Counted from the first letter of the stretch, positions 1-8,247 are shown. The stretch is 64,000 bases of DNA from Malachius bipustulatus (GCA_910589415.1 OU342630.1:6572001-6636000), one strand, 5' to 3'. Notes: generated by a model not told the origin, from the letters alone. Program-made: numbers and translations.

Positions 1-480
1 CCCTCCGAATGCGTAGTTGAGATCACCGTGGCCGCACTACTCACATAACCGCCGAGAACAGCCCGCCTAGTTATTCTTTTTTGTCTAAACCGATCCAGGC
101 CGTTTTTAACCGCCGTTCGTCATTCCGACGTGTATACCTACCTACTTATTAGTCGCAACCGCCCCTCACGTACCGCTGTGCTCCGTGACCGATTTGTTAT
201 TATTTATTCATTCATACCGATTCATTATTATTGCTCATTGTGTACCTACTCCGATAAATTAATAATAAAAATTGTTAAGTTGAATTCTGTGGTGTTAATG
301 TTCATCCGTTCTGCATTAATTAATTAAGTACCCTTTAAACTGACAATCACTCGCTACAGCTTGGCTCCTCGGGGGTGCCAATGCTTTCGGAAAGCGATTA
401 AAGCCCGCTTTGCCGAACACAGTTATTTTAGGGTGGTAACCTCAACCGACCCCTGGCACTTTCCGTTTCTCCACAGAGCT

Positions 481-674
481 ACCCCTGGGACAAGGGTACT
501 ATAGCAGTACCATTGTAATTACGACTCAGGTAAGTGGGAAGATTTGGCGAGAACATCTTCCCAAGGGAGTAAACCCTCAGTAAAAATCTGGCGCCCGAGG
601 AATCCGTCCGATCTCCAGGCGATTCCGGACCAGCGAAACGCCACGGACGACTCCCAGGCGGAGTCGTAGTTACA
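481..674 (+). repeat. 194-bp terminal direct repeat, left copy
   Basis: It matches 8054-8247 over its whole length by eye. It contains a short hairpin around GGTAC/GTACC (496-512), a splice donor and an internal copy of the first 11 bases of the primer site (589-599). Identical terminal repeats suggest recent insertion. Confidence 0.85.
527..535 (+). promoter_or_regulatory. consensus 5' splice donor in the LTR
   Basis: CAG|GTAAGT is a perfect donor consensus, with the exon ending at 529. It lies upstream of the primer site, as donors in the R region do in some retroviruses. It could join to acceptors before the kinase ORF (6167) and the zinc-knuckle ORF (7688). No transcript evidence is available. 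Confidence 0.55.
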
Positions 675-678
675 AAAG

Positions 679-696
679 TGGCGCCCGAGCAGGGAC
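679..696 (+). other. primer binding site, tRNA-Lys type
   Basis: TGGCGCCCGAGCAGGGAC differs by one base from the classical retroviral tRNA-Lys3 primer site. It begins four bases after the LTR end (674), the expected position for minus-strand priming. Confidence 0.85.
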
Positions 697-1245
697 GCTA
701 TTGAAGTTCCATTCTTCCCGCCGTACATAGGAAATAATAGACATTCCCGAAAGAAGCACTCACGACCACCGTAGTACCCCGCAGCGTTGCCAAGTGTCGA
801 CAAAAATCCGTACCAGGACCGAAATCCGAAACCGACCCGACCGTAACCTAAAAGTGCGATTTTGAGGCACTTCCCGGCGTCTGACGTCAAAAAGGACGAA
901 ATTTTTAAAAAGGCCGAAACCGAAGGGAAAGCATATCCGAGGAATCCGAACCATCGAAAATTTTGGGCAGTCATTTGGAGTTTTTGGCCTTTGGTTTGCT
1001 AGGTCAGATTTTCTTTCGCCATTGCATCCAGAGGGACCCAGCCGACCGTTTGAACCCCGCAGAACTTCCAAGACCCCATTGCAAGAGTCCCAAAATCGGC
1101 CAAAACCCCGCAGAAGTCGAACCGTTGGTCCGATCCGACCGTAATTTTTTGCTCTCCCCTGGGGACCTCACCGCCGACCTTTTCAGTGCAGTCAGTAACC
1201 TCCCCCCCCCGACCGCCGCGCATGCTCGGTACTGACTGGTTCAAA
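697..1245 (+). other. untranslated leader between PBS and gag
   Basis: About 550 bp with no convincing ORF; short overlapping frames on both strands show no family signature. It probably holds packaging or dimerisation signals. An upstream ATG at 1222, in frame with gag, has a poor initiation context. Confidence 0.6.
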
Positions 1246-2688
1246 ATGGCCGCTGACGATCTCGAAGAGGGAGCAGCGGCGTCCGGGTCTACAGGACCGT
1301 CCACGGACCACTCCGCCGCCCCCTTCGGTGGCCTACCTCCGCAAGAAGAACCCCGCACGTCCTGGATCTACAAATTAAAGAAGGACGAGTTGGACGCCGA
1401 ACTGGCCAGACTAGGACTGTCATGCCCATCAACAGTGGAGGAGAAGCGAAGAATATTGTCGGCCAGGATCAAGTCCCTCCCTGGGTTGACGCTCGACAAC
1501 AAGACGATGAGCACCGCCGTCACGACGCTCGCCGCGTCGACCGCCACGACGCTCGCCGCGTCGACCGCCACGACGCTCGCCGCATCGACCGCCACGACGC
1601 TCGCCGCATTGACCGTTACGACGACAACAGTGGTGTCTCCCGCTCCACACGCATACACCACTGCGACTACATGGACGTCCCTCCCCCCTGCCGCTACAAC
1701 CGTTCAACCGACGCCTCAGACCGCACCGCCACCGTGGCATCTGCCAACGCCAATGGCCCCGAGTTATATACCGTACGCCTTTGCCCCAATGGTCCCGTCT
1801 AGACCGACCGAACCGATGGGACCGCCCAATGTATCCGCTTGGAATCTGCGGTACGACGGGCGGACCAGTGCAGTCGATTTCCTGGAGCGTCTGGAGGAGC
1901 TCCGGGAGATATACGGAGTGAGCCAGGAAAGGATGCTCCGCGCCATGCCACTCCTACTGGAAGGAGAGTGCCTAGCATGGTACCGCAATAATTCTGACTA
2001 CATGACGACGTGGCCCGACTTCCAGACGGCGTTCCGAAAGTACTTCCTTCACGCTGATTATTCCTTCGACTTGGAGGCAGAGATCAGTCGGCGAGTGCAG
2101 GCGCCAGGCGAGGACGTGCTCCGGTATATCACCGCGATGCAGACGCTGTTCCGGCGTCACGGCTCGATACCGCCGCACCGACAGTTGGACTGGATGCAGA
2201 GAAACCTTCGACCCGAAATGAAGCAAATGCTCTGGAGCCGCAGCTACGGAGACGTAAACTCGTTGATGGCAGACGCCAAGGCAGCCCAGAATGTGCTGGC
2301 CGAACTCCGAACCGTCCGAAGATTTCCGGGACCCGAAGCAAGACCGCTCCGTCCGTCCACCGTGCCCTCTGCGCCCTCCAGCCCACTGCTGCCGCGAAGA
2401 ACAGAATGGCAGTCCCGTCAACAGCCGATCCGAAGTGCGTCGCCACCCCGGAGGGCGATCGAGGCTGGCGATACCCTGACCGACCAGGCGGCGCCAAAAA
2501 CTGTCAGGTTCTCTCCACTTGCACGAGACAACGCCCGAGCCGTCTGTTGGCGTTGTGGGGAGACGGGACACCTCCGCAGCCAGTGTTCCGGACAGCCGAA
2601 ACTCTTTTGCTCGCGTTGCGAGCGTCCGGGAGTAATGTCGCGGGACTGCGACTGTCAGCGTCCGGGAAACGAGACGCGGGGCGGGTAA
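1246..2688 (+). CDS. gag: Gag polyprotein of Ty3/gypsy element
   Basis: Structural protein of about 480 aa that would form the particle and bind RNA. I chose the ATG at 1246 (AAAATGG context) over the in-frame ATG at 1222, which has a poor context. In order it has: an acidic N-terminus; a Thr/Ala-rich stretch made by a 24-bp minisatellite; a Pro-rich linker; a retrotransposon-Gag capsid-like domain (from about AWNLRYDGR, with LEGECLAWY and the helical DFQTAFRKYF region); a basic linker; and a C-terminal zinc-knuckle region. That region has one CCHC (CWRCGETGHLRSQC) followed by a second C-x2-C-x9-C-x-C cluster. It overlaps pol in the -1 frame and ends 18 nt after a slippery site. The reading frame is intact. 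Confidence 0.92.
   Translation: MAADDLEEGAAASGSTGPSTDHSAAPFGGLPPQEEPRTSWIYKLKKDELDAELARLGLSCPSTVEEKRRILSARIKSLPGLTLDNKTMSTAVTTLAASTATTLAASTATTLAASTATTLAALTVTTTTVVSPAPHAYTTATTWTSLPPAATTVQPTPQTAPPPWHLPTPMAPSYIPYAFAPMVPSRPTEPMGPPNVSAWNLRYDGRTSAVDFLERLEELREIYGVSQERMLRAMPLLLEGECLAWYRNNSDYMTTWPDFQTAFRKYFLHADYSFDLEAEISRRVQAPGEDVLRYITAMQTLFRRHGSIPPHRQLDWMQRNLRPEMKQMLWSRSYGDVNSLMADAKAAQNVLAELRTVRRFPGPEARPLRPSTVPSAPSSPLLPRRTEWQSRQQPIRSASPPRRAIEAGDTLTDQAAPKTVRFSPLARDNARAVCWRCGETGHLRSQCSGQPKLFCSRCERPGVMSRDCDCQRPGNETRGG
1522..1617 (+). repeat. 24-bp minisatellite inside gag (4 copies)
   Basis: Four head-to-tail copies of a 24-bp unit in phase with the codons give four repeats of TTLAASTA-like octapeptide. 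The first two copies are identical; the later ones carry single changes. Copy number can vary without shifting the frame. Confidence 0.9.
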
Positions 2689-2717
2689 AGACGCCGGAAA
2701 ACCGGATACCCGCCCCG
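2664..2717 (+). promoter_or_regulatory. -1 programmed ribosomal frameshift signal (gag-pol)
   Basis: The heptamer GGGAAAC (2664-2670) sits in the gag frame as G_GGA_AAC, a known retroviral slippery sequence. After a 6-nt spacer, 2677-2687 (CGGGGCGGGTA) pairs perfectly with 2707-2717, an 11-bp GC-rich stem. The loop holds a second small hairpin, CCGG-AAAA-CCGG (2694-2705). Slippage enters pol exactly in frame. The gag stop codon (2686-2688) lies within the stem. Confidence 0.88.
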
Positions 2718-5700
2718 AGCAACCGTAACCACCGCCTGGCCGACTTGGACCCGGACACACGACCGTTCCTCACCGTCACTATCGAGGGGAGGACGTTCGA
2801 GGCCCTCGTAGACACGGGGGCAACCCGTTCGTTTGTGGGCGCCGAAGTGGCCAGCCATTGCGAGAAACAGGGCGTCCGTATTCGACGATATAAGGGGACG
2901 TCAGCACGGATCGCCGACGGCACGACCGTACCGATCCGGACCACCTTCCTGCTCGACGTTCGCCTTGACCCCGACAAATTGAAGGCGGCCTGCCTGTCCT
3001 TGCCGAATTTACCCGTCGATATGGTGCTGGGAATGGATTTCCTTGGGGACGGCCATTTCTCGTTGGACATGCACAGGCGCGAGGTGTGCATCAAGGGCCG
3101 AAGGTACCCTCTCCGAGCCCCGGTGGCAGAACCGGGACACACCGACGACCGAAGCGGTCAGGCTCGCACCCAGCGGAAGGAGAGCGACGGCGAGCGACCA
3201 CGCCGGGCCGAAACCGGTCTGATAGAGAAGACTGGCGCCGTGAAAGCCCCTCGCCAACGCCACCGGCACCTCAGAAGACGCCGCGCGCGCCCAAAACGGC
3301 GCCAAAGCTACCCGTTGGTGACGTGCGATGCCCCGACAGTGCCCAGCCCCGAAGTTGAATCGTCCGACGACGCCCCTGACGCAGCATCGACCCCGGCGTT
3401 GGACGGGAGTTTGTCACGCGAGCAGCGCCAACAACTAGATACATTTCTGAACGCCGAGCTGGCCGCGTTCGCGGAGATCCGCGGCACCACCGACGTCACC
3501 AGCCACCGCATCAAATTGAAGTCGGACGAGCCGATCAAGCAGCGATATCGGCCCATGAACCCACGTTTGCTCTCAGTCGTTAACGAAGAAGTCGACAGAA
3601 TGCTAGCCGAACGCGTCATCGAGCCGTCCAACAGTCCCTGGAGTTCACCAGTCGTGATAGTGAAGAAGAAGGACGGGGCACCACGATTCTGTATCGACTT
3701 CAGGAAGGTGAACGAGGTGTCCGAAAAAGACGCCTATCCCCTGCCATACATATCGGCAATACTGGACAAACTCAGGGAGGCCAAGTATATATCCAGCCTG
3801 GACTTGAGACAAGGGTACTGGCAGATACCGCTAGCACGCGAGAGCCGACCGGTCACCGCGTTCACGGTGCCTGGTCGAGGGCTCTTCCAGTTCCGCGTCA
3901 TGGCCTTCGGATTGCATTCCGCCGGAGCGACGTTCCAAAGATGTCTGGACCTAATCTTGGGCCCGGAGACCGAACCATTTGCATTTGCGTATCTAGACGA
4001 CATAATCGTGCTGGGAAAGACTTTCGAGGAACACCTCGACAACCTTCAAGAAGTCTTCCGTCGCCTGAAACGGGCCAACCTGCAGATAAACCCTGAGAAG
4101 TGCCACTTCTGCCTCCGTTCATTGAAGTACCTGGGTCACGTGGTTACGTCCGAGGGGATCGCAACGGATCCGGACAAGGTGCAGTGCATTCGCGACGTGC
4201 CCGCTCCACGGACCATACGGCAACTCCGGCAATTCCTCGGCATGGCAGGTTGGTACCGCCGCTTCATCCCGGATTTCGCTAGAGTCGCTACACCGTTGAC
4301 AAAATTGCTGAAGAAGGCGCAGCGGTGGAATTGGGGGTCAGACCAGGATAGGGCCTTTTCCGAACTGAAGAGATGCCTGACGGAGGCTCCAGTGTTAGCT
4401 TGCCCGGACTTCGAGAAGCCATTTACCCTGCAGACCGATGCGTCCAACGTCGGGATAGGGGCCGCCCTGACCCAGAAAACAGACGAAGGCGAGAGGGTGA
4501 TCGCCTACGCCAGCCGTACGCTGAGCGGCGCCGAGCGCAACTATACCGTTACCGAGAGAGAGTGTCTGGCAATGGTTTGGGGGGTGCAAAAGATGCGCCC
4601 GTACCTGGAGGGATACAAGTTTAAGATCATCACCGACCACCAAGCCCTCCAATGCCTGCACTCAATCAAGACCCCCGCGGGACGCGTCGCCCGGTGGACG
4701 TTGGCATTACCGGCGTTCGACTTCGACGTGGAATACCGCCAGGGATCCGCCAACAAAGTAGCAGACTTCCTGTCCCGCTCAGCGACAGCCCCGCCGCCCG
4801 CCGAAGGCGAAGTTTGCGCGACCGAAACCGCGGATCGCGAGAAACTTGACGCCTGGTACCGGAAAAAATGGGACGCAGTCGAGAAGAACCCGGATGCGTG
4901 TCCCGATTTCCGTATCCGTGAAGGTCGCCTGCAGCGGCGGATCCCGGATAGCAGCCGCCCGTTTGAGGAGGGAACCGAAGAGCAATGGAAGCTGTGCGTC
5001 CCGACGAGTCTGCGCCACCGTATCCTGGAGGAGAACCACGACGCACCCACCGCCGGCCACCTGGGAGTCGCAAAAACTTGCGCCCGTCTGGCCACCCGGT
5101 ATTATTGGCCCGCGATGTTCCGGGAGGCCACTAAATACGTCGTGGGGTGCGAACACTGCCAACGATTTAAACCCTCGCAGCGAAAACCGCCCGGCTTGAT
5201 GCAGCCACCTGTGTTGCGCGAACCGTGGGAAACGATTTCCATCGACCTGATCGGCCCTTTACCCCGCACTACCAAGGGGAACAACTACGCGGTGGTGGTG
5301 CAGGATAGATTTACTAAGTGGATGGAATGCCGCCCCGTCCGCGCCGCGACGTCCGGCCCGATAATCCGTATGCTGCTAGAGACCGTGATCACAAAGTTTG
5401 GGTGCCCAAAAACTCTCATCTCCGACAACGGCCGCCAGTTCGTGAGCAAGGCCTTCGAAGAGTTTTTGGCTGGCTGGGACGTCAAACACCGGTTGACGCC
5501 GGTATACTCCCCTCAATGTAATCCCGTTGAGCGGCAGAACCGCACCTTGAAGACCATGATCGCCCAGTTTTGCGGGGCGGACCACCGTAAGTGGGACGTG
5601 CGCGTTGCCGAGCTATCCATGGCTTATAACACGTCCAAAAACGAGTCAACGGGATACAGCCCGGCTTTCTTGAATATGGGCAGAGAACTCCGGGTACCGA

Positions 5701-6101
5701 GCTTGGTGTTTCCGTCCGGAGAGGGGGCCGCCGACGCTGATGGTCAGAACGATCTGGAACCTCGCGTGCACCGCCTACGGGAGCTGACCGAGATATACGA
5801 GCTGGTTAGGCTGCATTTGAATCAGGCCGGGAACACGCAGAAACGGTACTACGACCTGCGGCGCCGGGAGTGGAGATGTCAACCGGGAGATAGGGTCATG
5901 AAGGCGGATCACCACCTCTCCTCCGGGGCAAGAGGTTTCGCCGCCAAACTCGCGCCGAAATATTCCGGACCGTACACCGTTACCAAAGCGCACTCACCGG
6001 TGGTCTATGATCTGAAAGACGCAACCGGCCGACGGGTCCGTAGGGTCCACGTGAAGGACCTGAAACCATATGCCGACCATCCGCCTAATCCGACCGCCTA
6101 A
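2670..6101 (+). CDS. pol: Pol polyprotein (PR-RT-RNaseH-IN), -1 frame
   Basis: Replication and integration enzymes, made as Gag-Pol by the frameshift at 2664-2670. The open frame reaches back to 2406 but is probably decoded from 2670 (about 1143 aa). In order: retropepsin with DTGA (2811-2822); reverse transcriptase with the RFCIDFRKVN and YLDD (3990-4001) motifs; RNase H beginning QTDASNVGIGAAL; integrase with the H-H-C-C zinc site (HDAPTAGH...CEHC) and catalytic Asp/Asp/Glu in SIDLIGPLP, ISDNGRQF and CNPVERQNR; and a C-terminal GPY-type module (YSGPYTV). PR-RT-RH-IN order defines Ty3/gypsy (Metaviridae). No stops or frameshifts are seen, so it appears intact. An accessory ORF follows after 79 nt. 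Confidence 0.95.
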   Translation, partial: RDAGRVKTPENRIPAPSNRNHRLADLDPDTRPFLTVTIEGRTFEALVDTGATRSFVGAEVASHCEKQGVRIRRYKGTSARIADGTTVPIRTTFLLDVRLDPDKLKAACLSLPNLPVDMVLGMDFLGDGHFSLDMHRREVCIKGRRYPLRAPVAEPGHTDDRSGQARTQRKESDGERPRRAETGLIEKTGAVKAPRQRHRHLRRRRARPKRRQSYPLVTCDAPTVPSPEVESSDDAPDAASTPALDGSLSREQRQQLDTFLNAELAAFAEIRGTTDVTSHRIKLKSDEPIKQRYRPMNPRLLSVVNEEVDRMLAERVIEPSNSPWSSPVVIVKKKDGAPRFCIDFRKVNEVSEKDAYPLPYISAILDKLREAKYISSLDLRQGYWQIPLARESRPVTAFTVPGRGLFQFRVMAFGLHSAGATFQRCLDLILGPETEPFAFAYLDDIIVLGKTFEEHLDNLQEVFRRLKRANLQINPEKCHFCLRSLKYLGHVVTSEGIATDPDKVQCIRDVPAPRTIRQLRQFLGMAGWYRRFIPDFARVATPLTKLLKKAQRWNWGSDQDRAFSELKRCLTEAPVLACPDFEKPFTLQTDASNVGIGAALTQKTDEGERVIAYASRTLSGAERNYTVTERECLAMVWGVQKMRPYLEGYKFKIITDHQALQCLHSIKTPAGRVARWTLALPAFDFDVEYRQGSANKVADFLSRSATAPPPAEGEVCATETADREKLDAWYRKKWDAVEKNPDACPDFRIREGRLQRRIPDSSRPFEEGTEEQWKLCVPTSLRHRILEENHDAPTAGHLGVAKTCARLATRYYWPAMFREATKYVVGCEHCQRFKPSQRKPPGLMQPPVLREPWETISIDLIGPLPRTTKGNNYAVVVQDRFTKWMECRPVRAATSGPIIRMLLETVITKFGCPKTLISDNGRQFVSKAFEEFLAGWDVKHRLTPVYSPQCNPVERQNRTLKTMIAQFCGADHRKWDVRVAELSMAYNTSKNESTGYSPAFLNMGRELRVPSLVFPSGEGAADADGQNDLEPRVHRLRELTEIYELVRLHLNQAGNTQKRYYDLRRREWRCQPGDRVMKADHHLSSGARGFAAKLAPKYSGPYTVTKAHSPVVYDLKDATGRRVRRVHVKDLKPYADHPPNPTA

Positions 6102-6148
6102 ACCCGTCCCCACGTCCCACGACCGTACGCACGTCTCGTGCCCGCCGA

Positions 6149-6168
6149 ACTCATGATTGATTTCTAGG
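6149..6168 (+). promoter_or_regulatory. candidate splice acceptor before kinase ORF
   Basis: TTGATTTCTAG|G ends at 6167, 13 nt upstream of the kinase ATG, with a branch-point-like CTCATGA shortly before. Joined to the donor at 529, it would make the kinase the first ORF of a subgenomic mRNA. Confidence 0.4.
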
Positions 6169-6180
6169 GGAACCACCAGG

Positions 6181-7599
6181 ATGTCCGACAAGCGAGACCT
6201 CGAACATGACTCCGAATGGGAGACCGCGCCATTCTCCGACCAGTACGTGGTGGGTAGGAAGCTGGGCGGAGGGCGGTTCAGCTGCATACGGCTCTGCGCC
6301 CGGCGGGCGGACAGATCCCCCCGGGCCGTCAAGTTGCTGTCGTGCGAGGAGAACGGCGAAGAGGCGTCCATGGAGATCGCCTGTATGGAATCCTTCGGTG
6401 GGCCGAACGTGGTCCGCCTCTTCGAGACGGTCATACAGCGAGACGCGATCTTCATGGTCATGGAGTTGGCGCACGCAACCCTGCTCCAGCTGGTCACCGC
6501 CACGGGCTGTGTGTCGGACGAGGATCTAGGCTGTATCGGCGCCCACATAATGGCAGCCCTAGCCCAATGCCACCTCTGCGGGACGCTCCACCGCAATGTC
6601 ACGCCCGACAACGTGCTGCTGTGGGGAGGCGAGGGAAACGTACGTGCGAAGTTGGGGGATTTCGGCCTGGCCACCCACACCACCGGCGACGAACCTAATT
6701 GGTACGGCACGCTCGGCACGCCAGGATTCATGGCGCCAGAGATCAGAAGGGGCGTTCCGTATGGCTACGGGGTGGACGTGTGGTCGTGCGGGGCCACACT
6801 CCTGTTCGCCAAATCCGGCGGGGAAGTCGTAGCCGGTTGGCATCAACCTCCGTACTGGGAGTCGTGGGAAAGCTCCCGGGTCGAGGACGCAGGAGCGACG
6901 GAGCCCGCCATGTCGGTTTGGGTACGACAGATGCTGGCGGACGACCCCGACGAGCGCCCCCGCACTCGCACGTTCCTCATGAAGGACGATCCGGGAGTGT
7001 ACCACGTACGGGGGAGAGCAGACCAACCGTTAGCCTCCGTCGTGTTACGCCTCAGCAAGTTATCGATCAGGGACGACACACCAACACCGGAACCCGACGT
7101 TCCACCGAACCTCGACCCGGAACCCGTGGACGACCCAGGTGCGAGAAGACCGGACCGACCGCCCACCATTGTCCCGTCACACGTCGGCGAGTCACCTACC
7201 GGACGCGACATGCCGACGCCGGAACCCGACGGCTTACCAAGCCCCGACCCGGAACCCGTGGACGACCCAGGTGCGTGCCACGTCCAGAGAAGACCAGACC
7301 GACCGTCCACCACCGTCCCGTCACACGTAAGCGAGTCGCCAACCGGGCGCGACTCACCGACGCCGGAACCTGACGGTACACCGAACCCCAACCCGAAAAC
7401 CGATGACGACGTACCGACGATAAGCCGGAGCTTGGAAGCTCTGTGGGCAACCGTTCCCCGGCCGCCACATGTGTTCGACCTTCTGCGGGCCTTGCGGCCG
7501 GCTGGCAGACGGAGCGACCGTCGGTGCTGCCTGACAGTCCGTACGGAGTCGGGGCGCCTGTTGCGTATACGAATTCCCGCCGACTACCGCAAACCCTAA
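6181..7599 (+). CDS. protein-kinase-domain protein carried by the gypsy element
   Basis: 472 aa from the ATG at 6181, which has A at -3; upstream in-frame codons lack an ATG. Residues about 20-260 form a protein kinase fold: Gly-rich loop LGGGRFSCI (28-36), beta-3 Lys51 in RAVKLL, HRN (137-139), PDNVLL, DFG (160-162), GTPGFMAPE (179-187), DVWSCG (199-204) and a late DERPR motif. The catalytic-loop Asp of HRD is Asn139, and the usual Lys two residues later is Thr141. A pseudokinase or altered activity is therefore likely. The C-terminal third is Pro/Glu/Asp-rich with about 45-residue repeats. It lies between pol and an extra zinc-knuckle ORF, in the same orientation and with the same GC-rich composition. 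LTR retrotransposons do not normally carry kinases; it is most simply a captured host gene. The function is unknown. Confidence 0.88.
   Translation: MSDKRDLEHDSEWETAPFSDQYVVGRKLGGGRFSCIRLCARRADRSPRAVKLLSCEENGEEASMEIACMESFGGPNVVRLFETVIQRDAIFMVMELAHATLLQLVTATGCVSDEDLGCIGAHIMAALAQCHLCGTLHRNVTPDNVLLWGGEGNVRAKLGDFGLATHTTGDEPNWYGTLGTPGFMAPEIRRGVPYGYGVDVWSCGATLLFAKSGGEVVAGWHQPPYWESWESSRVEDAGATEPAMSVWVRQMLADDPDERPRTRTFLMKDDPGVYHVRGRADQPLASVVLRLSKLSIRDDTPTPEPDVPPNLDPEPVDDPGARRPDRPPTIVPSHVGESPTGRDMPTPEPDGLPSPDPEPVDDPGACHVQRRPDRPSTTVPSHVSESPTGRDSPTPEPDGTPNPNPKTDDDVPTISRSLEALWATVPRPPHVFDLLRALRPAGRRSDRRCCLTVRTESGRLLRIRIPADYRKP
7078..7400 (+). repeat. in-frame repeats in kinase C-terminus
   Basis: Two units of 132-144 bp plus a partial third encode repeats that open with TPTPEPD, pass through DPEPVDDPGA and end ESPTGRD. 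This acidic Pro-rich tail looks disordered. A similar TPSPEPGPP piece occurs near the start of the next ORF, suggesting shared origin. Confidence 0.85.
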
Positions 7600-7663
7600 G
7601 CCCCGATTGACGAGGTAAACCGGAATAGAGGGCTTTGGATAAGTTTTGGGGAAGGCATGAAAT

Positions 7664-7688
7664 AATCATGACCATTTCTTGTTCGCAG
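7664..7688 (+). promoter_or_regulatory. splice acceptor abutting the zinc-knuckle ORF
   Basis: The pyrimidine-rich CATTTCTTGTTCGCAG ends at 7688, and the ATG of the next ORF is the very next base (7689). An acceptor so placed would make this ORF first on a spliced message from the LTR donor. Confidence 0.5.
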
Positions 7689-8156
7689 ATGTCCGGCGGA
7701 GAGTCCGAATTGGATTATGGGTTCAGTACACCACCCTCCATAAGCTACACCTTCACCGACACCCCGTCGCCGGAACCCGGACCGCCGATCCGCCACGCAA
7801 CGCCGGCGGAGACGTCCACCGCAGAGGCGTCAACCGCAGAGGCTCGGCGAAGGCCACCGTCACTGAAGAAACCGATCTTCCATCGATTGGGACACCGCCC
7901 AACCACTCCCGGGCCTGCCAGAAGTCCCGTTTTGTGCTGGCGGTGTGGCGCGACCGGCCATTACCGGAGCCAGTGCAGGGGGGCACCGCGGCTGTTCTGC
8001 TCGCGCTGCAACCGGCCGGAGATTTTGTCCCGGGACTGCCCATGCCGGGGCGGACCCCTGGGACAAGGGTACTATAGCAGTACCATTGTAATTACGACTC
8101 AGGTAAGTGGGAAGATTTGGCGAGAACATCTTCCCAAGGGAGTAAACCCTCAGTAA
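7689..8156 (+). CDS. stand-alone nucleocapsid-like zinc-knuckle protein
   Basis: 155 aa from ATG 7689. An acidic, Ser/Thr/Pro-rich N-terminus and a short basic linker lead to the double zinc cluster at residues about 77-113 (CWRCGATGHYRSQC, then C-x2-C-x9-C-x-C). This cluster matches the Gag zinc region at 27 of 37 positions by my count, so it is a duplicate of the element's own nucleocapsid without the capsid domain. The last 34 residues are read from the downstream LTR repeat (from 8054), so the natural stop may have been lost in a deletion. It would be expected to bind nucleic acid; whether it works with the neighbouring kinase is inference. Confidence 0.8.
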   Translation: MSGGESELDYGFSTPPSISYTFTDTPSPEPGPPIRHATPAETSTAEASTAEARRRPPSLKKPIFHRLGHRPTTPGPARSPVLCWRCGATGHYRSQCRGAPRLFCSRCNRPEILSRDCPCRGGPLGQGYYSSTIVITTQVSGKIWREHLPKGVNPQ

Positions 8157-8247
8157 AAATCTGGCGCCCGAGGAATCCGTCCGATCTCCAGGCGATTCCG
8201 GACCAGCGAAACGCCACGGACGACTCCCAGGCGGAGTCGTAGTTACA
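8054..8247 (+). repeat. 194-bp terminal direct repeat, right copy (3' LTR end)
   Basis: Identical by eye to 481-674. It follows the zinc-knuckle ORF without an obvious polypurine tract (only GGGGCGGA at 8047-8054) or TG start, so U3 may have been deleted. It ends at TTACA and abuts BEL/Pao gag sequence. Confidence 0.85.

Larger units (their letters stand above)
1..674 (+). repeat. 5' LTR region of Ty3/gypsy element (incomplete)
   Basis: This is the sequence upstream of the primer binding site. Its last 194 bases (481-674) recur at 8054-8247 and read as identical by eye. The LTR ends in TTACA just before the primer site. Bases 1-480 are not repeated at the other end, so either the downstream LTR is truncated or the true LTR is only 194 bp. 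An AATAAA-type signal lies near 267. Bases about 385-480 resemble 53290-53380, suggesting a related LTR family there. The left boundary is outside the window or unresolved. Confidence 0.65.

Noticed and set aside
519..3631. Several open frames of 90-260 codons antisense to gag and pol
   Set aside because: They mirror GC-rich coding sequence on the other strand, lack domains and overlap clear Gag/Pol domains.
6342..7675. Long alternative frames over the kinase gene (for example 224 codons at 6699-7373)
   Set aside because: They are Arg/Pro/Thr-rich shadows of the kinase frame, which alone carries ordered motifs.
1..8247. Bacterial or viral contamination suggested by the sharp GC shift
   Set aside because: The element has eukaryotic LTR retrotransposon structure and is joined directly to BEL/Pao gag; GC-rich coding is a property of the element.
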